Shown here piece by piece: positions 26,461-37,421 of a DNA stretch of 64,000 nt. Source of the DNA: Amphibacillus jilinensis Y1 (GTDB lineage: Bacteria; Bacillota; Bacilli; Bacillales; Amphibacillaceae). The stretch is from NCBI RefSeq assembly GCF_000306965.1, contig NZ_JH976442.1:8415-72414 (forward strand), read 5' to 3'. The translations under genes were made by a program, and so were the position numbers. The notes below the pieces were generated by a model. It saw only the letters and a list, made by a program, of their open reading frames with translations. It did not search any database and had not been told where the DNA came from. How positions within the stretch are numbered: the first letter of the stretch is position 1; each line of letters starts with the position of its first letter.

Positions 26461-27018
26461 TCAGACGACCTTTGCACCGAGTGTAGATTGAAAATGTCCA
26501 AGCGCCCATTCATGGCCTTGTTGATTAAAGCTAGCTACCGCATCTTTATAAATAACAATATTAAAACCTTTATTATAAGCATCTATCGCTGTATGAAGCA
26601 CACAAATATCAGTACACACACCAATAATGTGCATCTCCTCTATGCCACGTTCTCGCAACTTTATTTCAAGCTCTGTGCCTACAAAAGCACTATATCTCGT
26701 TTTATCGAAATAAAAGACATGCTCTTGTTTTTTTATAGATTGGTAATAGGATTCAAGTTGACCATATAATTGACGGCCGATCGTGCCTGCAATATTGTGA
26801 GCTGGAAATAGTTGCGTTTCAGGATGATAAATATCGTTTTCCTCGTGACGATCAATGGTAAAGGCTACAAAGTCACCAGCCTCAACAAACTGCTTAGTTA
26901 TCGCTAGTACGTTGCCCTCAATTTCTTGTCCTGGCTTTCCACAAGTCAACTTTCCATCTTCAGCTACAAAATCATACGTATAATCGACATGAATTAAACC
27001 ACGCTTCACCTTTATCAC
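26461..27018 (-). CDS. pncA: Nicotinamidase (isochorismatase-fold cysteine hydrolase)
   Basis: Deamidates nicotinamide to nicotinate for NAD salvage. The 185-aa protein has the triad Asp12 (HVDYTYDF), Lys106 (FDKTRYSAF) and Cys139 (GVCTDICVLHT), the metal ligands in DRHEENDIYHPET and the typical EGHEWAL-like QQGHEWALGHF. It is close in layout to B. subtilis PncA as I remember it. It reads away from the divergent chemoreceptor gene; the shared upstream region contains repeat fragment F. Confidence 0.92.
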   Translation of the reverse strand: MIKVKRGLIHVDYTYDFVAEDGKLTCGKPGQEIEGNVLAITKQFVEAGDFVAFTIDRHEENDIYHPETQLFPAHNIAGTIGRQLYGQLESYYQSIKKQEHVFYFDKTRYSAFVGTELEIKLRERGIEEMHIIGVCTDICVLHTAIDAYNKGFNIVIYKDAVASFNQQGHEWALGHFQSTLGAKVV

Positions 27019-27070
27019 CTCTTTAAATTCGTTAACTTATTTTAACTTGAAACATAAACCGATGCAATAA

Positions 27071-27137
27071 AACGCCTCTTTAATCTACTCTCTATTTTGA
27101 GGCGGAAGTTTATGGACAGTTAGCTGTGGTAAAAGCG
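27071..27137 (+). repeat. Dispersed intergenic repeat, fragment F
   Basis: The 3' half only: ACGCCTCTTTAATC, CTCTCTATTTTGAGGCGGAAG, TTTATGGACAGTTAGCTGTGGTAAAA. It lies between divergent pncA and the chemoreceptor gene. Confidence 0.65.
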
Positions 27138-27259
27138 AGCATTAACGAGACGCCTTTTCAACACTGTGTTTCTTATCTAAAACCTTACATTTAATTTACG
27201 AATACTTAATAAACAATCGTTATACTGCTTATAGATGAAATGGAGAAGGGACGAATTTT

Positions 27260-28957
27260 ATGAAGAATCAGAAAAAGTCAAAAGGCTTCACAATGGCAAA
27301 ACGCCTGATCTTATTAACAGGACTATTACTTTTAGTATCGAATGTAATCATAGGTTTGACTTCATTTATATCCGCTAAAAACTACACGATTAAACAGGTA
27401 GAACAGCGACTCATAAGGGAAGTTAATTTAATGGGTCACATTGCAAGCAATTTAAATTTTGTTTATATTAGTGATTACAGTTATTTCTTCCAACAACTTG
27501 AAACCCATGTCCGCGAACAGCAAGAAACCCTTATAAATGATGAATTATCATCCGACTTCTTTTACATTACAGACCAAACCGTTACACCTTTTCAAGTAAG
27601 TCATGATACCATCACAAATGTTGACAATCACTTAATCGAGGATATTCTTGACCAACAAGAAGGTATTATCCACACAAGCATTGATAATCAATCTTATACA
27701 CTGGCATTTCAGCCGATGCCTGAAATTGAGGGCATCTATGCTATTATTGTTCCGGAAACAAGCTATATGACCAACGTTAACGAAATTAAACACTCTACTA
27801 CAATCGTAACATCAATTAGTTTACTTGCGTCCATTATAATCACCATCATTTTCATGAGAGGTGTAACCCATCCCATAATAAAGATGCAAAAAACCATGCA
27901 AGAGGTGAGAGAAGGACGTTTAGATCAAACAAGAAAAATTACTTCAAGAATTCCAGAATTGGCTTCTTTAGCCGAGAGTTACCACTTAATGGTCAAACAA
28001 ATGACAAACCTGCTTGTTCAAATCAAGGAGACAACGAGAAAAGTTAACTTAACAGGCTTAAATTTACAGCAAGCTTCTGAACAAACGTTAGCATCTAATC
28101 AAGAAGTTATAAAAGCAATGGACCACGTTAAAAGTGGTGCAGAAATAACGACTACACAAACAGAGAACAACAACCAGGTCACTCAAACGGTTCAGCATTT
28201 AATCACAAATGTAAAGAAACAATTAGAAAAAGCCTCCGCCCGATCAAGCGAGATGAATCAGGCAGCCTCTCAAGGCGAAGCCTATATGCAGGGTCTTATA
28301 CAAACCTTAACAACGTTTGATAATGAAATTGCGAAATCAACAGCATCAGTAGAGCAAGTAAGAACAGCCTCTAAATCTGTTAACCAACTTATAACGGAAG
28401 TAGAAAACATAACTGATCAAACAAAATTATTGGCGTTAAATGCTTCTATTGAAGCAGCTAGAGCAGGCGACTCTGGAAAAGGGTTTGCAATTGTAGCCAA
28501 AGAGGTGAGTCACTTAGCTGAACAATCAAAGACGACTACAGATAAAGTCTTTGAAACGATTAAGCAAATGTTACAAGCCACTGAGCAAGCGGTGAGTGTA
28601 ACGAAACAGGTTGCGCAAGAGAGCAAAAATAATCATACATATGCTGAAAATACAAAATTAGCTTTTTACAACCTATTAAATGAAATAGAAAGTGTTAGTC
28701 AATCACTAGAACTCGTGGGTAGTGAAATGGAAGCATTGAAAATGACGTTACCAAAAATAGATGCCAGTTCTGAACAATTATCCAGTATATCTCAAGAAAC
28801 ATTAGCAAGTTCAGAAGAATTAATCATAGCAAGTGAAAGCCAAGCCGACCAAATCGAAAAAACTTATCAAATGGGATCAACCCTCCTTGAGCTAGCTAAT
28901 CGTCTCAAAACACTAATAGATCCTTTCTATTTTGAAACAGAAGATGAAGATAAATAA
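27260..28957 (+). CDS. Methyl-accepting chemotaxis protein
   Basis: Transmembrane chemoreceptor of 565 aa. First span at about 14-37, a small extracellular ligand domain (about 38-178), second span at about 180-200, a HAMP domain, then the long coiled-coil signalling domain with the CheA/CheW tip [20 protein letters not shown] and [15 protein letters not shown]. Gln/Glu-rich helices hold the methylation sites. The external domain (about 140 residues) is too short for a double Cache domain. The ligand is unknown. It is a single gene starting after GGAGAAGGGACG. Confidence 0.9.
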   Translation: MKNQKKSKGFTMAKRLILLTGLLLLVSNVIIGLTSFISAKNYTIKQVEQRLIREVNLMGHIASNLNFVYISDYSYFFQQLETHVREQQETLINDELSSDFFYITDQTVTPFQVSHDTITNVDNHLIEDILDQQEGIIHTSIDNQSYTLAFQPMPEIEGIYAIIVPETSYMTNVNEIKHSTTIVTSISLLASIIITIIFMRGVTHPIIKMQKTMQEVREGRLDQTRKITSRIPELASLAESYHLMVKQMTNLLVQIKETTRKVNLTGLNLQQASEQTLASNQEVIKAMDHVKSGAEITTTQTENNNQVTQTVQHLITNVKKQLEKASARSSEMNQAASQGEAYMQGLIQTLTTFDNEIAKSTASVEQVRTASKSVNQLITEVENITDQTKLLALNASIEAARAGDSGKGFAIVAKEVSHLAEQSKTTTDKVFETIKQMLQATEQAVSVTKQVAQESKNNHTYAENTKLAFYNLLNEIESVSQSLELVGSEMEALKMTLPKIDASSEQLSSISQETLASSEELIIASESQADQIEKTYQMGSTLLELANRLKTLIDPFYFETEDEDK

Positions 28958-28963
28958 AGCGTT

Positions 28964-29012
28964 CCTTCGACCCGCTTCTATTTTGCGCTAGGTGCTTTAT
29001 GGACGCTTAAAG
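28964..29012 (+). repeat. Dispersed intergenic repeat, fragment G (degenerate)
   Basis: TTCTATTTTGCGCTAGGTGCTTTATGGACGCTTAAAG matches the 3' half of the consensus loosely. It directly follows the chemoreceptor stop codon. Confidence 0.4.
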
Positions 29013-29051
29013 TATAATTACTAAAATAGTTCCTTTTCTATCACAAGAAAA

Positions 29052-29089
29052 CAAGCAAACCTTAGTCATATTGACCAGAGGTTTGCTTG
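29052..29089. terminator. Bidirectional terminator between chemoreceptor and argF
   Basis: CAAGCAAACCT pairs with AGGTTTGCTTG around a 16-nt loop between the convergent genes. Confidence 0.75.
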
Positions 29090-29104
29090 CCTCATTAAAA
29101 ACAT

Positions 29105-30055
29105 TTATTCAGTCATTAAAGCAATCATTAATGCTTTCTGTGCATGTAAACGATTCTCCGCTTCTTGAAAAACAACCGAATGATCACCATCAATAATTTC
29201 AGCTGTGACTTCTTCGCCACGATGCGCAGGCAGACAATGCATGAACATATAATCTGCTTTGGCGTGCTTTAATAACGCTCCATTGACTTGATAATCAGCA
29301 AATAATACTTCACGTTTTTTCTGTTCATTTTCTTGTCCCATACTTGCCCAGACATCAGTGTAGACAACATCTGCATCCTTAATCGCTTCAATCGGATCTG
29401 TTGTCACTGTAATCGTTACACCATTCTCATTTGCGATTGCTTGCGCCCGTTCAACCATTTCCTTTTTCGGCAAATAGGCCTCTGGCGCTGCAGTACTGAA
29501 ATCCATTCCCATCTTGACAGCTCCAACCATTAACGAATGGGCCATGTTATTGCCATCACCAATGTAGGCCATTTTTAAACCAGATAATTTCCCTTTCACT
29601 TCTTCAATCGTTTGTAAATCAGCTAACACTTGACAGGGATGATAATCATCTGTTAATCCATTAATGACTGGGATCGATGCATGTTCAGCCAGTTCTTCGA
29701 CATCTGATTGGTGAAACGTCCGAATCATTATACCGTCCAAATAGCCTGAAAGTATTTTAGCTGTATCTGAGATCGGTTCACCTCTTCCTAATTGCAAGTC
29801 ATTGGTACTCAGAAATAAGCCGATGCCACCAAGTTGATAGATCCCTGACTCAAATGATACCCGTGTACGTGTTGAAGATTTTTCAAAGATCATTCCTAAC
29901 ACTTTACCTTTTAATGGTTGATAAATTTGACCAGCCTTTTGCTTCGCTTTAACATCTTTGGCCAATTGTAATAGATAAGTGATTTGCTCGGATGTGAAAT
30001 CAAACAACGTCAAGCAATCATTACCTTTTAATTGATTCGCTACATTAACAAACAT
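29105..30055 (-). CDS. argF: Ornithine carbamoyltransferase
   Basis: Makes citrulline from ornithine and carbamoyl phosphate. The 316-aa protein carries the carbamoyl-phosphate motif SSTRTRVSFE, the HPCQ motif (DDYHPCQVLADLQT), the SMG loop DVWASMGQE and HCLPAHRGEEV. It starts two bases after carB, whose product supplies carbamoyl phosphate, so it is the last gene of carA-carB-argF. A catabolic role (arcB) is unlikely in this context. Confidence 0.95.
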   Translation of the reverse strand: MFVNVANQLKGNDCLTLFDFTSEQITYLLQLAKDVKAKQKAGQIYQPLKGKVLGMIFEKSSTRTRVSFESGIYQLGGIGLFLSTNDLQLGRGEPISDTAKILSGYLDGIMIRTFHQSDVEELAEHASIPVINGLTDDYHPCQVLADLQTIEEVKGKLSGLKMAYIGDGNNMAHSLMVGAVKMGMDFSTAAPEAYLPKKEMVERAQAIANENGVTITVTTDPIEAIKDADVVYTDVWASMGQENEQKKREVLFADYQVNGALLKHAKADYMFMHCLPAHRGEEVTAEIIDGDHSVVFQEAENRLHAQKALMIALMTE

Positions 30056-30057
30056 CT

Positions 30058-33000
30058 TTACACCTCTACTTTCACCTTATTAAGATCATTTACACCGTTT
30101 TGATAGCCTTTCAACGTGTTCGGCTCAACTTCTTTATGTTGCCAAGCATTGAGGTAAGCCGTTAATGTCTCGATACGACTTAACACGACCGCTCCAACCA
30201 TGAGCCCTTGAGCACGGATCATTGGCGATTGTTGATCACAGACAACATTAAATTGCTCATTCTCAATAGCCATTTGCGCATCTTGCTCGGTTAGTACATG
30301 ATCGACTTGATAACCATTGGCTAATAAAAGTTGAGCTGTATCTTTTGTCGCTACTACTTTCCCAGTTATTGTCTTTAATGCCTTTATCAATTCCTCAGAT
30401 ACACTTGCTATTGACAAAAATAGACCTTTCTCTTCGCTAATTGGTAAGAAATGTTCTTCTTTCCAACCAAAAGCTTTAGCTAGTGCAGCTTCAACCGTGT
30501 TGCCAATACCTATCGCTTCACCTGTTGACTTCATCTCTGGAGACAAAATCGGATCAACACCTGGAAGCTTTGTTGAAGAGAAGATTGGCATTTTGACAGC
30601 ATAGAAAGGGACTTCTTTATGCAACCCAAGCATCCAACCTTGATCACGTAATTTTTTTCCCATTTGGACCTTTGTAGCAAGATCAATCATTTCCACACCG
30701 GTTATTTTACTTGCAATCGGCACGGTCCGCGATGCTCGCGGATTAACTTCTAACACGTAAATCGTTTGACGATCCTCACTCATTACAAATTGAATATTAA
30801 TAATGCCTCTTATATTAAGATATTGTGATATTTTTCTCGTGTAATCTTCAATTGTTGCTTTATGTTCAGACGTTAAATTCGGTGCCGGAAAAATGGCTAC
30901 ACTGTCGCCAGAGTGAACACCTGCACGTTCAACATGTTCAAAAATGCCAGGAATTATAATATCTTCACCATCACACACTGCATCAATCTCTACTTCGTCA
31001 CCTATAATAAATTGATCAATCAGTAGAGGGAAAAGCCGTGATGAAGGGGTTTGCTCGATTAACGTAGACAAGTAGTCATCAAGTTCCCGTTCATTTTTTA
31101 GCACAACCATACCTTGCCCACCAATGACATACGAAGGGCGCATCAGAACAGGGTAACCAATTTCCGCTGCAACAGCTTTAGCATCAGCAACTGACATAAC
31201 CGTAGCACCAGGGATATGCGGAATGCTTAAGTCATTGAGTAGTTGATAGAATTGTTCGCGATCTTCTGTTTTTTCAATCATAGAAAGATCCGTTCCAATC
31301 ACATTAATTCCATGCTGGCTTAGACCTTCGGCTAGATTAATTGCCGTTTGTCCACCGTATTGAATTAAGACACCGTCTGCTTGCTCCTTGTTTACAACCT
31401 GACGAACATCTTCTACCGTTAAAGGCTCAAAGTAGAGGTGATCAGCCGTACTATAATCTGTACTTACCGTCTCAGGATTGTTATTTATAACAATGGCAGC
31501 CACGCCTTGATCCTTTAGCGAAAATGCAGCATGAACAGAGCAATAATCAAACTCAACACCTTGCCCAATTCGAATCGGTCCAGAACCCAAAACGACCACC
31601 CGATGTTTTTTGTCTAGTGCTTCAACTTCATCATATTCTTGCCATGAACTATAGAAATATGGGGTGTCTGCCGAAAATTCAGCCGCACACGTATCAACCA
31701 TCTTATAACTCGCAGATAGATCCAGTTGATTTATTATATCAAGAACGGTTTGTTCCTCAATAGCGAGAAGTGAAGCTAATCTTGAATTTGGTATACTATA
31801 CTGTTTGGCTTGCTTTAATTCACTAGCTGCAACGTGTTCCCAACCTTTTTTAGAAAGGGACACTTCAAAATCAATCATGCGTTTGAGTTCTTCAAGAAAA
31901 TACTTAGTAATACCGGTAAATGCCTTTAACTGACTTATATTATAGCCCCGACGCAACATCTCGGCTAATAAAAAGAGGCGTTGGTCAGTTGGGCTAACAA
32001 TGCCTTCCTCTAATTGTTGATTTGTTAATTTTTCGATACCTGGACATACTAAACTATCTAATCCCAACTCTAGTGATCGAACCGCTTTGTTTAATGCAGC
32101 TGGGAAATTGCGCGCTAATGCCATGACTTCACCGGTCGCTTTCATTTGTGTACCTAGCGATCGATCCGCCTGATAAAACTTGTCAAAGGGCCAACGCGGA
32201 ATTTTCAAAGCGATATAATCAATTGCTGGTTCAAAGCTTGCATATGTATCACCCGTTATTGGATTTAACACTTCATCCAAATGATAACCCAGTGCAAGTT
32301 TTGCAGCAATCCGTGCAATCGGATAGCCGGTTGCTTTAGAAGCAAGTGCACTTGATCGACTGACCCTTGGATTCACTTCAATAATAATATAATCATCACT
32401 AGTTGGATCAAGGGCAAATTGAATATTACACCCGCCAATGACACCAAGTTCTCGAATCACTTTAACCGATGATGAGCGCAACATTTGATGTTGCTGATCA
32501 GTTAATGTTTGTGTAGGAGCAACCACTATACTATCCCCTGTATGTACGCCAACAGGATCAAAATTCTCCATGTTACAAATAATGACGCATGTATCATTAC
32601 CATCCCGCATCACTTCATACTCAATTTCTTTCCAACCTTTAACGCTTTGTTCGATTAATACTTGGTGAATCGGACTTTGGTGTAAACCATTTTTAACAAT
32701 CCGCGTTAGTTCCGCTTGGTTAGTCGCGATTCCGCCACCTGCTCCCCCCAACGTGTATGCAGGTCTGACAATAAGAGGATATTCAATCTGATTGGCAAAT
32801 TCACAAGCTTCTGCTACACTTTCAACCGATTGACTTTCTGCAATCGGCTCATTAATTTCTTTCATCATTGACTTGAATATTTCTCGATCTTCACCTTTTT
32901 GGATCGTTTCCAACGGCGTCCCTAACAAAGTGACTTGGTGTTGGGCTAACACCCCTGCATCTGTAAGTGCCATAGCCAAATTTAAACCGGTTTGCCCGCC

Positions 33001-33270
33001 CAAAGTTGGTAGGAGACCGTCCGGTTTTTCTTTGGCTATAATCTTACTAACCGATTCTACGGTAAGCGGTTCTAAATAAATCTGATCTGCAATATTTTCA
33101 TCAGTCATAATGGTTGCCGGATTATTATTAACAAGTATGACTTCAATCCCTTCTTCTTTTAGGGCAAGACAAGCTTGCGTCCCTGCATAATCGAATTCCG
33201 CCGCTTGACCAATTACAATCGGTCCGGACCCGATCACTAACACTTTTTTTATCTCTGTTAACTTAGGCAT
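30058..33270 (-). CDS. carB: Carbamoyl-phosphate synthase large subunit
   Basis: Synthesises carbamoyl phosphate from bicarbonate, ammonia and two ATP. The 1070 residues form two homologous ATP-grasp halves (about 1-400 and 545-930, each with a GSGPIxIGQ start and the NxNPxT loop) separated by the oligomerisation domain and ended by an allosteric MGS domain. It overlaps carA by eight bases and precedes argF, so it belongs to the arginine-linked synthase rather than a pyrimidine operon. Confidence 0.95.
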   Translation of the reverse strand: MPKLTEIKKVLVIGSGPIVIGQAAEFDYAGTQACLALKEEGIEVILVNNNPATIMTDENIADQIYLEPLTVESVSKIIAKEKPDGLLPTLGGQTGLNLAMALTDAGVLAQHQVTLLGTPLETIQKGEDREIFKSMMKEINEPIAESQSVESVAEACEFANQIEYPLIVRPAYTLGGAGGGIATNQAELTRIVKNGLHQSPIHQVLIEQSVKGWKEIEYEVMRDGNDTCVIICNMENFDPVGVHTGDSIVVAPTQTLTDQQHQMLRSSSVKVIRELGVIGGCNIQFALDPTSDDYIIIEVNPRVSRSSALASKATGYPIARIAAKLALGYHLDEVLNPITGDTYASFEPAIDYIALKIPRWPFDKFYQADRSLGTQMKATGEVMALARNFPAALNKAVRSLELGLDSLVCPGIEKLTNQQLEEGIVSPTDQRLFLLAEMLRRGYNISQLKAFTGITKYFLEELKRMIDFEVSLSKKGWEHVAASELKQAKQYSIPNSRLASLLAIEEQTVLDIINQLDLSASYKMVDTCAAEFSADTPYFYSSWQEYDEVEALDKKHRVVVLGSGPIRIGQGVEFDYCSVHAAFSLKDQGVAAIVINNNPETVSTDYSTADHLYFEPLTVEDVRQVVNKEQADGVLIQYGGQTAINLAEGLSQHGINVIGTDLSMIEKTEDREQFYQLLNDLSIPHIPGATVMSVADAKAVAAEIGYPVLMRPSYVIGGQGMVVLKNERELDDYLSTLIEQTPSSRLFPLLIDQFIIGDEVEIDAVCDGEDIIIPGIFEHVERAGVHSGDSVAIFPAPNLTSEHKATIEDYTRKISQYLNIRGIINIQFVMSEDRQTIYVLEVNPRASRTVPIASKITGVEMIDLATKVQMGKKLRDQGWMLGLHKEVPFYAVKMPIFSSTKLPGVDPILSPEMKSTGEAIGIGNTVEAALAKAFGWKEEHFLPISEEKGLFLSIASVSEELIKALKTITGKVVATKDTAQLLLANGYQVDHVLTEQDAQMAIENEQFNVVCDQQSPMIRAQGLMVGAVVLSRIETLTAYLNAWQHKEVEPNTLKGYQNGVNDLNKVKVEV

Positions 33271-34351
33271 GTTGTTTCGCTCCCTTTAAACATAATGACT
33301 CAACAAAATCTGCAAATATATGGTGCGTATCAACAGGTCCAGGATGTGCTTCAGGGTGAAACTGAACGGTTTGAATTGCCTTGGTTTTGTGCCTTAATCC
33401 TTCAACAGATTGATCATTAACATTTAGGTGTGAGATACACCATTGCGACTGATCAATCGTTGTTTCCTTAACAACATAACCATGATTTTGCGAGGTGATC
33501 ATCACTTTTCCAGTAGCCAAATCCTTTACAGGATGATTGCTACCACGATGACCATATGGTAAACGCGATGTTTTTCCACCAAAAGCTAAAGCAATTAATT
33601 GATGACCTAAGCAAATACCAAGCGTTGGATACGTTTCAGCGACGGCTTTAACTGTTGGCAAAAACGCGGAAAGACTCGCTGGGTCACCAGGGCCGTTAGA
33701 AAAGATAACCGCATCTGGATCTAGACTTTGAATCGTCAAATAGCTAGTATCATATGGAACCACTGTCACCTCACAGCCTGCCTTCAGCAACGCGTCTACA
33801 ATCGATTGTTTATGGCCGTAATCGAACACAACAACATGTTTTTCCAATAGATTTGCTTGCGGTGAATAATAGACGCTTTCTTTGACCGATACATGCTTTA
33901 CCAGCTCTGGATCAACCGACATTTGCACAGGCTGATCATTAGGATCAGTCGTTATCTTTCCGTAAACTTCGCCGTGCTCACGAATAATTTTTGTCAAGGC
34001 ACGTGTATCAATATCATAAAGTGTTGGTATCCCAACACGATTAACAAAATCCACCAGAGAGTAGTGCGATTGATAATGTTCAGGGTCAAAGCATGGTGTA
34101 GAAATAATTAATCCAGACAATGCGGTATGAACACTTTCATTTGTTTGGTCATTACAGCCATAGTTGCCGATCAATGGATAAGTAAGTGAAACGATTTGAC
34201 CTGCATATGAAGGGTCAGTTATAACCTCTTGGTAACCCGTCATCGCTGTATTAAAAACAAGCTCACCTTCTTGACAAAATGGCTCACTTAACCATTTCCC
34301 AGACAATACATCCCCTGTATTAAGAACCAAATAGCCTTCAAATTGATCCAT
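33263..34351 (-). CDS. carA: Carbamoyl-phosphate synthase small subunit
   Basis: Glutaminase subunit delivering ammonia to CarB. ATG 34351 (MDQFEGYLVL) follows AGGGGG; the longer frame to 34369 has no ribosome site. The product has 362 residues: an N-terminal CPSase domain with FNTAMTGYQEVITDPSYAGQ and a class I glutamine amidotransferase with FSNGPGDP, nucleophile LGICLGHQL and the His-Glu pair in FHPEAHPGP. It is the first gene of carA-carB-argF and begins after a terminator that separates it from argGH. Confidence 0.95.
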   Translation of the reverse strand: MDQFEGYLVLNTGDVLSGKWLSEPFCQEGELVFNTAMTGYQEVITDPSYAGQIVSLTYPLIGNYGCNDQTNESVHTALSGLIISTPCFDPEHYQSHYSLVDFVNRVGIPTLYDIDTRALTKIIREHGEVYGKITTDPNDQPVQMSVDPELVKHVSVKESVYYSPQANLLEKHVVVFDYGHKQSIVDALLKAGCEVTVVPYDTSYLTIQSLDPDAVIFSNGPGDPASLSAFLPTVKAVAETYPTLGICLGHQLIALAFGGKTSRLPYGHRGSNHPVKDLATGKVMITSQNHGYVVKETTIDQSQWCISHLNVNDQSVEGLRHKTKAIQTVQFHPEAHPGPVDTHHIFADFVESLCLKGAKQHA

Positions 34352-34388
34352 AACTGTTCCCCCTAACAACGAATAAATATACCTTAAA

Positions 34389-34405
34389 TTTTATAATTAT
34401 ACATA
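34389..34405 (-). promoter_or_regulatory. Possible ARG-box-like site before carA
   Basis: TATGTATAATTATAAAA on the minus strand resembles an ArgR/AhrC box with an incomplete right half, 40-55 bases before the carA start. Confidence 0.3.
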
Positions 34406-34416
34406 AACGTGTATAA

Positions 34417-34447
34417 GAAAAACTTGATTTATCATTAATCAAGTTTT
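34417..34447 (-). terminator. Terminator after argH
   Basis: On the minus strand AAAACTTGATT pairs with AATCAAGTTTTT, with a U-tract, between argH and carA. Confidence 0.75.
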
Positions 34448-34472
34448 CTCATTTCTATTAAAGCAAAGCGCA

Positions 34473-35900
34473 TTAAGTAACTATTAACTTCTTCAGTAAC
34501 GTTACTTTTCCTTGGATCCATGCTTCATGGTCCTCAAAAAATTGATAAGCTTGTTTAATTTGGTCATTGACACGATTTTTAGCCGTACCACCTGCTACAT
34601 CCCGTGCATTAACGACGGCTTTTGCTGATAAAACCTCATAAATATCCTCATCAATCGCTTTAGAAAAATCTTTGAATTCAGCTAATGATAGATCAAGTAA
34701 ATATTTACTTTGTTCAATGCTGTATAAAACGGTCTGCCCAACAATCGCATGCGCTTCACGAAATGGGATGTCTTTGCCAACTAAATAATCAGCTAAGTCG
34801 GTTGCATTCGAATAATCTTTCACAACCGCCTGATACATGATGTCTTTATGAACAGTCATCGTTCCAATCATTGGAGCAAATAATGCAAGCGCTCCTTTTA
34901 ATGTCTCAACCGTATCAAACATACCTTCTTTGTCCTCTTGCATATCTTTGTTATAAGCAAGGGGCAAACCTTTCAGCGTGGTTAACATCCCCATTAAATG
35001 ACCAAAGACACGTCCTGTCTTACCACGAACGAGTTCTGGCACATCAGGATTTTTTTTCTGTGGCATCATACTACTTCCTGTGCAAAAGGCGTCATCTAAT
35101 TCAATAAAGTTAAACTCAGCACTTGACCATTGGACAAGTTCTTCTGACAATCTCGATAAATGCATAATGACCAAAGACGCATCTGCCAAAAATTCAACAA
35201 CAAAATCACGATCACTGACCGCATCTAAACTATTTTCCGTCACACCATCAAAGCCTAGTTGATCAGCAACCAATGCCCGATCAATCGGGAAAGACGTTCC
35301 TGCAAGCGCCCCTGCTCCAAGTGGCGAACGATTGACGCGCTTCCAACTATCCGTCAATCGTTCAAGATCACGTTGAAACATAAAAACATAGGCCATCAGA
35401 TGGTGAGCAAACAGTACAGGTTGTGCACGTTGCAAATGCGTATATCCAGGTAAGACCGTATCTAAATTAGCTTCAGCTTGCTTTACTAACGCTTGCTGTA
35501 GCTCAAGCAATAGTGTGGCTATCGTGATTAGTGCATCACGTAAATAGAGACGCATATCAAGTGCAACTTGGTCATTACGGCTACGCCCTGTGTGTAGTTT
35601 CCCACCAACACTTCCAATTTGATCAATCAATAATTTCTCAACATTCATATGAATGTCTTCATTTGCCTCTGTTAATTCAGCTTCACCACGCTCAATTTGT
35701 GTGGCGACCTTTTTTAAGCCATCAGTGATTAGTTGTGCTTCTTGATTCGTGATGATCGCACATTCCGCAAGCATGTTTACGTGGGCGAGACTGCCTTGAA
35801 TATCAAACATTGCTAGCTTTTGATCAAATCTAATCGATGCCGTATATTCATCTACAAGTTGATTGGTTGGCTTTGTAAATCGTCCGCCCCATAATTTCAT
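34473..35900 (-). CDS. argH: Argininosuccinate lyase
   Basis: Splits argininosuccinate to arginine and fumarate. The 475-aa protein starts [20 protein letters not shown], has [13 protein letters not shown], the TxxxPH-like [11 protein letters not shown] and the fumarase-superfamily signature [12 protein letters not shown] with catalytic Ser. Its ATG overlaps the argG stop by four bases, so the two last steps of arginine synthesis are coupled. Confidence 0.96.
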   Translation of the reverse strand: MKLWGGRFTKPTNQLVDEYTASIRFDQKLAMFDIQGSLAHVNMLAECAIITNQEAQLITDGLKKVATQIERGEAELTEANEDIHMNVEKLLIDQIGSVGGKLHTGRSRNDQVALDMRLYLRDALITIATLLLELQQALVKQAEANLDTVLPGYTHLQRAQPVLFAHHLMAYVFMFQRDLERLTDSWKRVNRSPLGAGALAGTSFPIDRALVADQLGFDGVTENSLDAVSDRDFVVEFLADASLVIMHLSRLSEELVQWSSAEFNFIELDDAFCTGSSMMPQKKNPDVPELVRGKTGRVFGHLMGMLTTLKGLPLAYNKDMQEDKEGMFDTVETLKGALALFAPMIGTMTVHKDIMYQAVVKDYSNATDLADYLVGKDIPFREAHAIVGQTVLYSIEQSKYLLDLSLAEFKDFSKAIDEDIYEVLSAKAVVNARDVAGGTAKNRVNDQIKQAYQFFEDHEAWIQGKVTLLKKLIVT

Positions 35901-37156
35901 TGTTTGACCGCTTCCTTTACATCAATCGTTGTTTTAGTAATGGATGCTTTTTTATTTTGTTGAGCACCTGTTACCGTTTCATGCACTTGTGTCGGCAATC
36001 CCCATAATTTAATAAAACCTAGTGCCGCTTCATGATCAAATGCATCTCCTTCAGAATATGTCGCTAGATCGATATCATAAAGCGAGTGATCTGATTCACG
36101 ACCAACGACAAATGCTGTACCTTTATATAATTTCACTTTTACATTACCTGATACATATTGTTGCGTTTGCTCAATAAAGGACTGCAAAGCATCGGTAAGT
36201 GGTGAATACCACAAACCATCATACACCGTTTGAGCTAATTTCTGTTCAATAATCGGCTTAAATTGCGCCACTTCTCTCGGTAACGTTAAAGCTTCTAACT
36301 CTTGGTGAGCAGCAATTAGTGTAACAGCAGCTGGCGCTTCGTAGATCTCTCTTGATTTAATACCAACTAAACGATTCTCTACATGATCAATTCTACCGAC
36401 ACCGTGCTTACCTGCAATTTGATTTAAGTGTAAAATTAATTCATCTAAGTCCATTTTCTCACCATTTACTGCCGTGGGCTTTCCTGCTTCAAAGCTAATT
36501 TGAATCGTTTCTGGTTGATCAGGCGCATCAACCGGGTCAGTCGTCAAATCGAAGGCGTCTTTTGGCGCTTCAGCCCATGGGTTTTCTAAAATACCACATT
36601 CATTACTTCTTCCCCATAAATTTTGATCAATACTATATGGACTTTCTTTTCCAACCGGCACTGGAATCCCGTGTTTATCTGCATACGCTAATTCTTCATC
36701 ACGCGTCATCTTCCATTCTCTTACCGGTGCGACAATCTTCATATTAGGGTTTAATGCGGTAAAAGCAACATCAAATCGAACTTGATCATTCCCTTTCCCT
36801 GTACAGCCATGTGCAACAGCTACTGCACCTTCCTTCTCAGCGATGTCAATAAGTACTTTCGCGATTAGCGGACGTGATAGTGCTGAAATTAAAGGATACT
36901 TTCCTTCATATAATAAATTAGCTTGTAGTGCTGGTAAAACATATTCCTCCGCAAATAGTGCCTTAGCATCAACGGAATAAGATTTAATTGCGCCAACATC
37001 AATCGCCTTTTTCTTTACAAATTCTAAATCTTTTCCTTCTCCTACATCTAATCCTACTGCGATGACATCATAGTTATATTGATCTTGTAGCCATTTGATC
37101 GCAACAGAAGTATCTAATCCACCTGAGTAAGCTAATACAATTTTGTCTTTTGTCAT
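35897..37156 (-). CDS. argG: Argininosuccinate synthase
   Basis: ATP-dependent ligation of citrulline and aspartate. The 419-aa protein has the P-loop-like [43 protein letters not shown] and [10 protein letters not shown]. It is longer at the C-terminus than the E. coli type but normal for Bacillaceae. It is the first gene of argGH, about 55-90 bases downstream of two ARG-box-like sites. Confidence 0.96.
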   Translation of the reverse strand: MTKDKIVLAYSGGLDTSVAIKWLQDQYNYDVIAVGLDVGEGKDLEFVKKKAIDVGAIKSYSVDAKALFAEEYVLPALQANLLYEGKYPLISALSRPLIAKVLIDIAEKEGAVAVAHGCTGKGNDQVRFDVAFTALNPNMKIVAPVREWKMTRDEELAYADKHGIPVPVGKESPYSIDQNLWGRSNECGILENPWAEAPKDAFDLTTDPVDAPDQPETIQISFEAGKPTAVNGEKMDLDELILHLNQIAGKHGVGRIDHVENRLVGIKSREIYEAPAAVTLIAAHQELEALTLPREVAQFKPIIEQKLAQTVYDGLWYSPLTDALQSFIEQTQQYVSGNVKVKLYKGTAFVVGRESDHSLYDIDLATYSEGDAFDHEAALGFIKLWGLPTQVHETVTGAQQNKKASITKTTIDVKEAVKQ

Positions 37157-37209
37157 ATTTAATCTCCCCTTAATGGTTGTTATTTATCATTTAATTTCGA
37201 TCAGCTTTC

Positions 37210-37248
37210 TTTTGTATTATTATGCATTAAAAAGAATAATAATTCAAC
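37210..37248 (-). promoter_or_regulatory. Tandem ARG boxes upstream of argG
   Basis: On the minus strand TTGAATTATTATTCTT and AATGCATAATAATACAAA lie three bases apart. Both fit the ArgR/AhrC pattern TGNATNNNNATNCA approximately, and pairs of such boxes are the normal operator of arginine genes. Confidence 0.6.
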
Positions 37249-37421
37249 CCTTATTTGCATTTAATTAAAGAAAAAAACAGCAAAAAATTGTTATTATTGT
37301 TTAGGTTAAAGCTGAATTCCTTTGCAACTCACATATTCAACACATTTAATATTTATACATATGTAACAAACTTTCGGCAAAATCGTCTGATTGAGTACCA
37401 AAAGGATTGGAGGGACAAACA

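Noticed and set aside
29105-30055. Catabolic ornithine carbamoyltransferase (arcB)
   Set aside because: No arcA or arcC nearby; the gene is coupled to carAB and argGH, which indicates biosynthesis.
30058-34351. Pyrimidine-type carbamoyl-phosphate synthase (pyrAA/pyrAB)
   Set aside because: No pyr genes or PyrR attenuator in front; operon with argF indicates the arginine-linked pair.
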